In this document: one piece after another, positions 1 through 6,157 of the stretch
How the letters are laid out: each line of letters starts with the position of its first letter
Position numbering within the stretch: the first letter of the stretch is position 1
DNA from: Actinomycetes bacterium
GTDB lineage: Bacteria > Actinomycetota > Acidimicrobiia > Acidimicrobiales > RAAP-2
NCBI GenBank assembly: GCA_021791615.1
Contig: JAJYWG010000326.1
Coordinates: forward strand, 1 to 10,887
Direction: 5' to 3'
Length of the DNA stretch: 10,887 bases
The notes under the pieces: generated by a model
The model's database searches: none
Seen by the model: the letters and a program-made list of their open reading frames with translations, nothing else
What the model was told of the DNA's origin: nothing
Made by a program: the position numbers and the translations under genes

Positions 1-1
1 C

Positions 2-322
2 AAAGCTCTCGGCTGGGAGAAGAGCCGTCTTTCCCATCAGGTCGCCCGGATGAGCGGACGGGGACTTGTGAAAAAGGAACGTTGCGGGGAGGACCGCCGC
101 GGGGCCTTTGTCGTGATCACCGAGACCGGCCAGAGGGCGATCGAGGCTGCCGCACCGCACCATGTGGCCATGGTGCGTCGCTTGTTCATCGATCCGCTGA
201 GCTCAGGCCAGCTCGATGCCATCACCTCAGCCGCCGAGAAGGTCCTCGCCGTGCTCGACGCCGAGACCGCCGACGACCACCATGATGGTGGCCGTCGTAG
301 AGAGGAGCGTCCCAGCAGATGA
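2..322 (+). CDS. MarR-family transcriptional regulator, 5' end outside window
   Basis: This is the C-terminal 106 residues of a winged-helix repressor; the frame is already open at the window edge, so the start lies upstream. The visible part begins in the recognition-helix region (GWEKSRLSHQVARM), followed by the wing (GLVKKERCGEDRRGAFVVITETG), with the basic DRR and the 'T-x-x-G' turn typical of MarR proteins. A C-terminal dimerisation helix follows (roughly PLSSGQLDAITSAAEKVLAVL). MarR dimers usually bind inverted repeats near their own or adjacent promoters and are released by phenolic or oxidising ligands; the ligand here is unknown. It lies upstream of and co-directional with the redox/aromatic genes from 622 onward, so it may control them. 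The ATG at 50 is internal to the domain and is not the start. Family assignment is firm; the regulatory target is inference. Confidence 0.85.
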   Translation, partial: KALGWEKSRLSHQVARMSGRGLVKKERCGEDRRGAFVVITETGQRAIEAAAPHHVAMVRRLFIDPLSSGQLDAITSAAEKVLAVLDAETADDHHDGGRRREERPSR

Positions 323-341
323 CGTCCCGGTCAGGTGATGA

Positions 342-369
342 GTGGCGCTCTCTGCGCTCGGTGCGCCAC
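342..369. repeat. Inverted repeat GTGGCGC-N14-GCGCCAC
   Basis: Perfect 7-bp arms at 342-348 and 363-369, starting 20 bases after the MarR stop codon. It could fold as a GC-rich RNA hairpin (a terminator without a T-tract, as is common in actinomycetes) or act as an operator. The second inverted repeat begins at the very next base. Confidence 0.5.
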
Positions 370-400
370 GTTCGAGCCGAGCGCCGCTTCGCCCTCGAAC
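370..400. repeat. Inverted repeat GTTCGAG-N17-CTCGAAC
   Basis: Perfect 7-bp arms at 370-376 and 394-400, directly abutting the inverted repeat at 342-369. The interior contains a further GCG/CGC pairing, so the RNA could form a longer interrupted stem. The GTTCGA motif recalls a tRNA T-loop, but no acceptor or anticodon arm is present, so this is not a tRNA. Confidence 0.45.
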
Positions 401-621
401 AGCCCGACACGGTTGCTGAGGCCGACTACCGAATCTCTGTGACCGATGACGATAGCGCCTTGGTGCCCGTTCGCCCGGCAACGAATCACAGTCGATCTCG
501 GCCCACCAGCAGGGTCAGCGTCGCCGGGGAGGCTCCTGGTGAGGAATGGCTGTCTTCCACGCGGCGACACCCCACCGTCCTCGACGCATCCTGGCCAACG
601 CCTGAACAAAGGAGACCGCCC

Positions 622-966
622 ATGAACCCCGCCAAGCAAGTCCTCGAAGACCTACGCCAACCAGTTCGCGAACTACGCGAGCGGATCCCCGGCGTGTTCG
701 AGGGCTACGGCTCGATAAGTGCAGCGGTCTTCGTCGACGGTGCGCTCGACGCCAAAACGAAAGAGCTCATCGCCCTGGCCATCGCCGTATCCAAGCAGTG
801 CGACGGCTGCATGGCGTCCCACGCCCGCGGCGCCGCCCGGCGCGGCGCGACCGCCGACGAGGTAGCCGAGGCGTTGGGTGTCGCCATCATGATGAACGGC
901 GGCCCGGGCACCGTGCACGCCCCGCGGGCTTTCGCCGCGTTCGAAGAGTTCGCCACCAAGCCGTGA
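622..966 (+). CDS. AhpD-like / carboxymuconolactone decarboxylase-family protein
   Basis: A 114-residue, single-domain protein of the CMD/AhpD fold, a size usual for the family. Visible catalytic signature: E48 in KTKEL, then the redox pair C60-D-G-C63, then H67. The spacing (12, 3 and 4 residues) matches the Glu-Cys-Cys-His relay of AhpD alkylhydroperoxidases. This favours peroxidase or thiol-redox activity over true 4-carboxymuconolactone decarboxylation, whose enzymes generally lack the CxxC. It is probably a cytoplasmic oligomer. The start at 622 was chosen because AAAGGAG lies 7 bases upstream and the family's N-terminus fits. The stop overlaps the GTG of the dioxygenase gene (GTGA at 963-966), so the two are probably translationally coupled. 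The substrate (organic peroxide or disulfide partner) is unknown. Confidence 0.88.
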   Translation: MNPAKQVLEDLRQPVRELRERIPGVFEGYGSISAAVFVDGALDAKTKELIALAIAVSKQCDGCMASHARGAARRGATADEVAEALGVAIMMNGGPGTVHAPRAFAAFEEFATKP

Positions 967-1625
967 GCCTTCCAGAGCCGGTCAGCGCCGAGATCTCCGA
1001 ACTACTCGCACGCACCAACCTGTGCCGGAGTTGGGCCGAGCAGGAGGAGGGTCCCTACTACCGTGACCTCGAACCCGTCCGCCGCGACATCACCGAAGAC
1101 CGGCCGGGCGCACAGCTCCTGCTCGGCATCCGCCTGGCCAGCGACGACGGCGGAGCACTTCCCGGGGTGGCGGTAGAGATATGGCACTGCGACGCGCTCG
1201 GGCGCTACTCGGGCTTCCCGCCGCCCGACCCTCACGTGGTGGTCACCGCCGCCACCGCCCCAAGGGCCGAGTACCTGCCCGGTGAGACGTTCCTGCGGGG
1301 TCGCCAGTTCACCGACGCCGCCGGAACGGTCGAGTTCCACACCATCTACCCCGGCTGGTACCCGGGGCGGACCGTGCACATTCACGCCATCGCGCGCACC
1401 GCCTCGGAGACCTTCACCGGCCAGCTGTACTTCCCCGATCCGATCAGCGACGAGGTGCTCGCCACCGATCCCTACCGCGACCGGCCGGGCCGAGACACCA
1501 CCAACGACACCGACACGATCTTCGCCACCGGGGGCGCCCCCGCCGTGGTCGACCTCGCCCGTTTCGCCAGCGGCTACCGGGCGGTGATCTGTCTCGTCCT
1601 GCCCTCCTCGGCTGATCTCCGATGA
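963..1625 (+). CDS. Short intradiol ring-cleavage dioxygenase
   Basis: A 220-residue protein of the non-haem Fe(III) intradiol dioxygenase family, which cleaves catechol-type rings between the two hydroxyls to give muconate-type products. The core motifs are present: EGPYYRD near residue 29, VEIWHCDALGRYSGF (71-85), and FHTIYPGWYPGRTVHIHAI (125-143). The expected iron ligands are Y82, Y133, H139 and H141. It lacks the N-terminal helical linker domain of catechol 1,2-dioxygenases and is closer to the short 'intradiol dioxygenase-like' subgroup; the substrate cannot be told from sequence. No signal peptide is seen. The GTG start overlaps the stop of the AhpD-like gene and its own stop overlaps the pirin ATG (ATGA, 1622-1625), giving a tightly coupled three-gene unit. 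An upstream in-frame ATG at 798 would run deep inside the AhpD-like gene and is rejected. Confidence 0.88.
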   Translation: MSLPEPVSAEISELLARTNLCRSWAEQEEGPYYRDLEPVRRDITEDRPGAQLLLGIRLASDDGGALPGVAVEIWHCDALGRYSGFPPPDPHVVVTAATAPRAEYLPGETFLRGRQFTDAAGTVEFHTIYPGWYPGRTVHIHAIARTASETFTGQLYFPDPISDEVLATDPYRDRPGRDTTNDTDTIFATGGAPAVVDLARFASGYRAVICLVLPSSADLR

Positions 1626-2191
1626 GCGGCCCGGTGACCACCGACACTCCGGCCGAGCCGCGACGCTCCGCTCCTGAGGCCCGTGCGGTCGAGATCACCG
1701 ACAGCCGGGCCAGCCGAGTCGGTGCGATCGGGGTGCGCCGGGCGCTGCCCCGCCGGGATCGGCGCAGCGTGGGACCCTGGTGCTTCGTCGACCACATGGG
1801 CCCGGCGCCGGTCAGCGCGGACCGCGGCATGGATGTCGCCCCACATCCCCACATCGGCCTGCAGACCGCCACCTGGCTGCTCGAAGGCGAGGCGCTGCGC
1901 CGCGACTCGCTCGGCAGCGAGCAGGTCATCAGGCCAGGCCAGCTCAACTTGATGACGGCCGGGCATGGCGTCGCCCACTCCGAGGAGGGCACCGGCTCCT
2001 ACCGCGGCAACCTGCACGGCGCGCAGCTGTGGATCGCCCAGCCCTCAGCTACCAGAGACGGGCCGGCAGCGTTCGAGCACCACAGCGAGCTGCCCCGCCG
2101 CGAACTCGGCGCCGCAGTGGCGACCGTGATCGTCGGCGATCTCGACGGCACCACCTCGCCGGCACGGCACGACACCGAATCGCACTCGTAG
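1622..2191 (+). CDS. Pirin-family protein, truncated to the N-terminal cupin domain
   Basis: A 189-residue protein matching the first half of pirins (normally about 280-330 residues, two cupin domains). The Fe-binding site of the N-terminal cupin is intact: H75 and H77 (APHPHIGL), H119 and E121 (GHGVAHSEE), with nearly the spacing of human pirin's H56/H58/H101/E103. Bacterial pirins act as quercetinase-like dioxygenases or as redox-sensing regulators. After SPARHDTE (about residue 186) the frame hits a stop, while the +1-shifted frame reads IALVVADLGGHLL, as expected for continuing pirin. A single missing A in 2177-2180 would explain this. Even so, only about 220 bases remain before the next gene, and nothing resembling the C-terminal cupin is there, so a deletion is also likely. 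The start overlaps the dioxygenase stop. It may be non-functional or a minimal single-cupin form. Confidence 0.8.
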   Translation: MSGPVTTDTPAEPRRSAPEARAVEITDSRASRVGAIGVRRALPRRDRRSVGPWCFVDHMGPAPVSADRGMDVAPHPHIGLQTATWLLEGEALRRDSLGSEQVIRPGQLNLMTAGHGVAHSEEGTGSYRGNLHGAQLWIAQPSATRDGPAAFEHHSELPRRELGAAVATVIVGDLDGTTSPARHDTESHS

Positions 2192-2415
2192 TCGCCGACC
2201 TCGGCGGCCACCTGTTGGGGCGGGATGAGGGCGATCAGCGCTTTGACCGTGAGCCGCAAGGGTCGCTGCAGACCAGCGTATCGGCGGAGCCACCCTCTCG
2301 GGGCCAGCGCTGGTCGGCGCGGACGCTCGCCCACGCCCAGCAAGCCGCCGAGGCCGCGGCCGGCCGATTCGAGGATCTTCTCGCATGCGAGCGCCGCCGC
2401 GGGCACAATCGGGGG
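2192..2415 (+). other. Spacer with possible pirin remnant
   Basis: 224 bases between the pirin stop and the M20 start. The first 30 or so bases read as pirin in the shifted frame (ALVVADLGGHLL); beyond that neither strand gives a recognisable protein. The end of this spacer holds the candidate promoter for the M20 gene. The frame used by the M20 gene is open across the whole spacer, but the sequence before the ATG at 2416 has no M20 similarity. Confidence 0.4.
2380..2391. promoter_or_regulatory. 12-bp perfect palindrome CTCGCATGCGAG, candidate operator
   Basis: A perfect palindrome at 2380-2391. It sits where the -35 element would be for the candidate -10 at 2404-2409 (17-base spacer), so a bound regulator could block RNA polymerase. 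A 12-bp palindrome is not rare by chance in 11 kb; its position is what makes it notable. Confidence 0.35.
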
Positions 2416-2416
2416 A
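2404..2416 (+). promoter_or_regulatory. Candidate leaderless promoter (-10 CACAAT) of M20 gene
   Basis: CACAAT at 2404-2409 is followed by 6 bases (CGGGGG) and then the ATG at 2416. A -10-like box about 7 bases before a start codon is the usual layout of leaderless transcripts in actinomycetes, where transcription begins at the A of the ATG. The GGGGG directly touching the ATG is too close to serve as a ribosome site. No good -35 consensus is visible. Confidence 0.4.
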
Positions 2417-3720
2417 TGGCCACGTCCTCGCCAACCCCCCCACCTGCTACCTCGGTGCTCTCAGGTCTCGACACGGTCCGGGTCTGGGCGGCGAACTTCT
2501 ACCGCGACCTGCACGCCCATCCCGAGCTCTCCCACCAAGAGCACGCCACGGCGTCCAAGGTGGCCGAACGCCTCGGGGCCTCGGGCATCGAGGTCCACGC
2601 CGGTATCGGCGGCACCGGGGTGGTCGGCCTGGTCAGGAACGGCGACGGCCCGACGGTGCTGGTGCGCGCCGACATGGACGCCCTTCCCGTCGCCGAGGCG
2701 ACCGGCCTCGACTACGCCAGCCACACCACCGCCACCGACGCGGACGGCAACGAGGTGGCGGTGATGCACGCCTGCGGCCACGACATGCACGTCGCCTGCT
2801 TGCTCGGCGCCGCCCACCTCCTCGCCGCGGATCGCGAGGCCTGGTCCGGGACCCTCATCGCCTTGTTCCAGCCCGCCGAGGAGACCGGCGACGGCGCACG
2901 CGCCATGCTCGACGACGGTCTCCGAACCCAAGTCCCCAAGCCTGACGTCGCCCTCGCCCAGCATGTCCTCCCCGCACCATCGGGACTCGTCGGCACCCAC
3001 GCCGGAGCGACCCTGTCGGCCGCGGACAGCATGCGCATCACGCTGCACGGCCGAGGGGCGCATGGCTCCATGCCCCAGGCCGCCGTCGACCCGGTCGTGC
3101 TCGCGGCGATGATCGTGGTCCGCCTCCAGACGGTCGTGGCTCGCGAGACCCGCCCGGGTGAGCCGGTCGTGGTCACTATCGGGAGCATCCAGGCGGGTAC
3201 CAAGAGCAACGTCATCCCTGACCACGCAGTGATCGAACTGAACGTCCGCACCTACGGCGAACAGACCCGAACCTCGGTCCTCGACGCAATCAAAAGGATC
3301 GTCGACGCCGAATGCCAGGCGTCAGGCTGCCCGACACCGGCGGACTACGCGCTGTTCGACCGGTTCCCCCTCACCAACAACGACGCCGACACGACCGCCA
3401 AGGTGGCCGCCGCCTTCTCCTCGTTCTTCGGGGAGCGGGCCGGGCCGCTCCCGATGCAGACCGCCAGCGAGGACTTCAGCGACATCCCGAACGCCTTTGG
3501 TGTCCCCTACTGCTACTGGGGGATCGGCGGGATCGACCCCGATGCCTACCACAAGGCCGAACAACAGGGCCGGGTCGCCCAGGACATCCCGGTCAACCAC
3601 TCGGCACACTTCGCCCCGGTGATCGAACCCACGCTCGACACCGGGATCGAGGCCATGGTCGTGGCCGCTCTCGCCTGGCTCGGCGAGCTCGATGCCGACG
3701 ACCGGTTGGGGCGGGGTTGA
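2416..3720 (+). CDS. M20D-family amidohydrolase (hippurate hydrolase / N-acyl-amino-acid amidase type)
   Basis: A 434-residue cytoplasmic metallo-amidase, the usual family length, that hydrolyses the amide of N-acyl amino acids or related conjugates. Motifs in order: DLHAHPELSHQE near residue 31; VLVRADMDALP (81-91, D86 metal region); HACGHDMH (118-125, C120 and H122); PAEETGDGA with E155-E156 (base and metal ligand); GRGAHGSMP with H216 in the lid/dimerisation domain; NVIPDHAVIELNVRT; and ASEDFSDIP (350-358). Cys-Gly-His rather than the Asp-type ligand site marks the M20D (hippuricase, IAA-amino-acid hydrolase, N-acetyldiaminopimelate deacetylase) branch. The frame is open far upstream, but similarity begins only after the ATG at 2416, which also fits the leaderless promoter. 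The stop overlaps the TTG start of the next gene. The acyl and amino-acid preferences are unknown. Confidence 0.9.
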   Translation: MATSSPTPPPATSVLSGLDTVRVWAANFYRDLHAHPELSHQEHATASKVAERLGASGIEVHAGIGGTGVVGLVRNGDGPTVLVRADMDALPVAEATGLDYASHTTATDADGNEVAVMHACGHDMHVACLLGAAHLLAADREAWSGTLIALFQPAEETGDGARAMLDDGLRTQVPKPDVALAQHVLPAPSGLVGTHAGATLSAADSMRITLHGRGAHGSMPQAAVDPVVLAAMIVVRLQTVVARETRPGEPVVVTIGSIQAGTKSNVIPDHAVIELNVRTYGEQTRTSVLDAIKRIVDAECQASGCPTPADYALFDRFPLTNNDADTTAKVAAAFSSFFGERAGPLPMQTASEDFSDIPNAFGVPYCYWGIGGIDPDAYHKAEQQGRVAQDIPVNHSAHFAPVIEPTLDTGIEAMVVAALAWLGELDADDRLGRG

Positions 3721-4379
3721 ACGCAGGCTCCACCCTCCAGCTGGCCCTCGACCTCTCGGGCACCTTCGTGTTCGGACTGAACGGCGCGCTCACCGCCATG
3801 GAGGCCGAGAACCTCGACATCGTGGGCGTCGTGGTCCTGGCGGTGATCACCGCGCTCGGCGGCGGGATCATCCGCGACGTGCTCATCGGCTCGCTCCCTC
3901 CGGCCGCGTTCAGGGACTGGCGGTACCTCGTCGTCGGCGGCGGCGCCGGCATCGCCGCCTTCCTCGCCCGCCGGCTGTGGCTGCGCGTGCAGCGGTCGAT
4001 CACGGTCTTCGACGCCGCCGGCCTGGCGCTGTTCTGTGTGACGGGGACCACCACCGCGTTCGCCGCCCATCTCGGGCCGTTCCAGTCGGTCGTGTTGGGG
4101 ACCGTGACCGGCGTCGGTGGAGGCACCGTACGGGACGTGGTGATCAGGAGAGTTCCGACGGTCCTCTCGAGCGGCCTGTACGCCATTCCCGCCGCCTGCG
4201 GCGCCACGCTCACCGCCTTGGCGCTCGAGTTCCACTTCTACGGTGGCGCCATCGCCGTCGCCGCCGCCGCGGTGTGCTTCTCCATCCGCATGATCGGGGT
4301 GCGCTACAACTTGAACGTCCCCGTCTCGCACCCCAGTGTCACCGCGAAGCCGCGCTCGACATCGGAGGAGGACTCGTGA
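3717..4379 (+). CDS. UPF0126 / TRIC-like membrane protein (putative glycine transporter family)
   Basis: A 220-residue, seven-helix-like inner-membrane protein made of two homologous halves, each with the family signature: GGGIIRD (48-54) and GGGTVRD (134-140). Each follows a hydrophobic helix (GVVVLAVITAL; VVLGTVTGV). The C-terminus is a short polar tail. Relatives are called UPF0126 or 'glycine transporter' in Pfam; bacterial TRIC homologues of the same fold are cation channels, so the substrate is open. The likely start is the TTG at 3717, overlapping the M20 stop (TTGA): it places a family-like N-terminus just before the first helix, and no ATG or GTG lies nearby upstream. A weakly placed G-rich stretch precedes it, so expression probably relies on coupling. 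The stop overlaps the GTG of the following amidohydrolase. Confidence 0.85.
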   Translation: MNAGSTLQLALDLSGTFVFGLNGALTAMEAENLDIVGVVVLAVITALGGGIIRDVLIGSLPPAAFRDWRYLVVGGGAGIAAFLARRLWLRVQRSITVFDAAGLALFCVTGTTTAFAAHLGPFQSVVLGTVTGVGGGTVRDVVIRRVPTVLSSGLYAIPAACGATLTALALEFHFYGGAIAVAAAAVCFSIRMIGVRYNLNVPVSHPSVTAKPRSTSEEDS

Positions 4380-5617
4380 CCGTCACGATCGGCGATCCAG
4401 GCACCGTCATCGTCTGCGGTGACCACTTCGACGGACGTGCCGACGCCTTGGGCGGCCCCATCGAGATCCTCGTCCGGGACGCAAAGATCGCCGAGCTAGC
4501 GCCGAGCGTTCCCCACCCCCCTGGGGCCCGGGTGATCGACCTTGTCGACCGTACTGTCACGCCCGGCTTCATCGACTGCCACGTCCATCTCACCATGGAC
4601 GCCTCCCGGCTCTCCACCCAACTCCTCGACTCGGCGGCCACCAAGGCGCTCGTCGGACTGCGCCTCGCCAACGACTACCTCGACCGGGGCTTCACGACGC
4701 TGCGAGACCTGGGCAGCGCGGACCCCGAGTGGCCGACCGTCGACCTGCGCAACGCCATCGCGGCTGGCACCGTAACAGGCCCCCGGCTGGTCGTGGCCGC
4801 CCATCTGATCGGCTCGACCGGCAGCCACGCCGACGTCGACAGCCTTTACCCGCCAAGATGGCACCTCCCGGTCAGCGACCCCGCCGACGGCCCCGACGCC
4901 ATCCGGCGCCGGGTGCGACGCGAGCACAAGTACGGCAGCGACTGGATCAAGACCACCAACACCGGCGGCTACTTCAGCCCCGGCGACGACCCCGCCCGGG
5001 TCACCTGGTTCGACCACGAGATGCAGGTCCTCTGCGATACCGCCGCCCAGGTCGGCCTGCCCGTCGCCGTGCACACCGGCGCTGCGCAAGGCTGCAAGCA
5101 AGCCATCACCTGCGGGGCCCGCAGCCTGGAGCATGCCTACCTCATCGACGACGAAGCCATCGCCATGGCAGAAGACGCCGGCTCGTTCATCGTGCCCACC
5201 ATGCAGATGACCGCCGAAGACCTCCAGGCACTCCACGAGGGCCGACTCACCCCATACACCGCAGCCAAGATCGAACGCGACGCCGAGCAGATCCTCCAAT
5301 CCCAGCGGCGCATCGCCGCAAGCGGTGTCAAGATCGCCTACGGCACCGACTGCGGGATGTTCCCCTTCAGCCACGGCAACCTCGAGTTCCAGGCCATGGT
5401 CAAAGCCGGGCTCGACCCCGCCCGGGCCCTGCGCGCCGCCACCGGGACCGCCGCCGAGCTCCTCGGCCGTAGCGACATCGGCGTCCTCGCGCCCGGCGCG
5501 CTCGCCGATATCGTCGCCATGCCCGACGACCCCATCACTGACATCGCCGCCACCACCAACGTCGACTTCGTGATGATCGCCGGAGTGCTGAGACGCCAAC
5601 CACAGCCCCGTCTTTGA
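4376..5617 (+). CDS. Amidohydrolase-superfamily protein (imidazolonepropionase / Xaa-Pro dipeptidase-like)
   Basis: A 413-residue TIM-barrel metal hydrolase. The N-terminal small beta domain leads to PGFIDCHVHL with H69-x-H71. Then come K192 in DWIKTTNTGG (the bridging, likely carboxylated lysine), H233 in VAVHTGAAQG, H253 in RSLEHAYLID, and D325 in AYGTDCGMFPFSH. This is the complete binuclear set seen in the prolidase-like/imidazolonepropionase-like branch. The C-terminus (ALADIVAMPDDPITDI) closes the beta domain. Relatives hydrolyse acyl-proline/arginine/lysine dipeptides, organophosphates or other amides; the substrate here is unknown. The GTG start at 4376 has a strong ribosome site (GGAGGAGG, 4364-4371) and overlaps the preceding stop (GTGA). 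It is the last intact gene of the + strand series. A decayed relative of its 3' end lies at 7321-7554. Confidence 0.88.
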   Translation: MTVTIGDPGTVIVCGDHFDGRADALGGPIEILVRDAKIAELAPSVPHPPGARVIDLVDRTVTPGFIDCHVHLTMDASRLSTQLLDSAATKALVGLRLANDYLDRGFTTLRDLGSADPEWPTVDLRNAIAAGTVTGPRLVVAAHLIGSTGSHADVDSLYPPRWHLPVSDPADGPDAIRRRVRREHKYGSDWIKTTNTGGYFSPGDDPARVTWFDHEMQVLCDTAAQVGLPVAVHTGAAQGCKQAITCGARSLEHAYLIDDEAIAMAEDAGSFIVPTMQMTAEDLQALHEGRLTPYTAAKIERDAEQILQSQRRIAASGVKIAYGTDCGMFPFSHGNLEFQAMVKAGLDPARALRAATGTAAELLGRSDIGVLAPGALADIVAMPDDPITDIAATTNVDFVMIAGVLRRQPQPRL

Positions 5618-5665
5618 AGCAGAGCTGACCTCCTGGAGAGGGGAACGAGCATGCCTGTTTCGACG

Positions 5666-6157
5666 TCAAGTCCGCGAGCCGTTCCTCTTGGCGTCGACAA
5701 CTGGTTGGTTGGCGTCGCGGATCTTGCGGGTGATCACCTCCAACGCGTCCAGTTCGCTCACCGTGAGATAGGCGGCAAACCTGGCCCGGGCACTCGGCTC
5801 GTGCGCCTTCATTGCCTCGTCTGCTCGCCGGCGTCCGAGACTGGTCAGGCGGAGCAGCGTTGCCCTCCGGTGGGTCGGGTCGGCCACCCGCTCGACGAGG
5901 CCGGCCTCCTCCATCCGGTCGACCAACCGACTGAAGCTGCTCGGCGCGAACGAGACCTGCGCCGCCATGCAGTTCATCCGCACGCCAGAGGGATCGCTGC
6001 GAGCCAGGCGCACCAGCGTCTCGAACCACGGCTGGGACAGCCCGGTTTCCGCTTCGATGTCAGCGGCCAGGCCCCGCTGGAGGTAGTTCGCCGCCTCGAA
6101 GAAAAGGCCGGCAGCGCTGAGCAGATCTCGATGCGAGTCCCGACCTCCCATTTCCAC
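5666..6157 (-). CDS. MarR-family transcriptional regulator
   Basis: A complete 163-residue MarR repressor, normal length. An N-terminal dimerisation helix comes first (DLLSAAGLFFEAANYLQRGL). The winged helix runs from about residue 41 to 105: SQPWFETLVRLARS, MNCMAAQVSFAPSSFSRLVDRMEEAGLVER (recognition helix near 71-82), and the wing VADPTHRRATLLRLTSLG (D93, R97, R98). A C-terminal helix closes the dimer (LTVSELDALEVITRKIRD). C64 lies near the start of the DNA-binding domain and could sense oxidants, but this is speculative. GTG at 6157 and ATG at 6151 are both possible starts; neither has a strong ribosome site. It is divergent from the YcaC-like gene at 6262, sharing a 104-bp region full of repeated GGAA boxes, so it most likely represses that gene and itself. 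Confidence 0.9.
   Translation of the reverse strand: MEMGGRDSHRDLLSAAGLFFEAANYLQRGLAADIEAETGLSQPWFETLVRLARSDPSGVRMNCMAAQVSFAPSSFSRLVDRMEEAGLVERVADPTHRRATLLRLTSLGRRRADEAMKAHEPSARARFAAYLTVSELDALEVITRKIRDANQPVVDAKRNGSRT

Larger units (their letters stand above)
323..621 (+). other. Leader/intergenic region between MarR gene and AhpD-like gene
   Basis: About 300 bases without a convincing gene. A frame beginning with an ATG at 319 (overlapping the MarR stop) stays open into the next gene, but its first 100 residues look like no protein family. A good ribosome site (AAAGGAG, 608-614) placed before the ATG at 622 argues that this stretch is untranslated. It contains two adjacent inverted repeats (342-369 and 370-400), listed separately. 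I found no confident -35/-10 pair; a promoter for the downstream genes is expected here but is not proven. Confidence 0.5.

Noticed and set aside
370..400. Possible tRNA because of GTTCGAG
   Set aside because: No acceptor, D or anticodon arms can be folded around it.
319..621. N-terminal extension of the AhpD-like protein from an ATG at 319
   Set aside because: The extra 101 residues have no family similarity, and a clear ribosome site sits before the ATG at 622, where the family homology begins.
1780..2415. Long open frame upstream of and in frame with the M20 gene
   Set aside because: It is mostly an out-of-frame reading of the pirin gene; M20 similarity begins only after the ATG at 2416.
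2461..3225. 254-codon - strand frame
   Set aside because: Antisense to well-supported M20 coding sequence and without family motifs; typical of high-GC DNA.
4496..5599. 367-codon - strand frame
   Set aside because: Glycine/valine-rich antisense of the amidohydrolase, whose full catalytic set is on the + strand.
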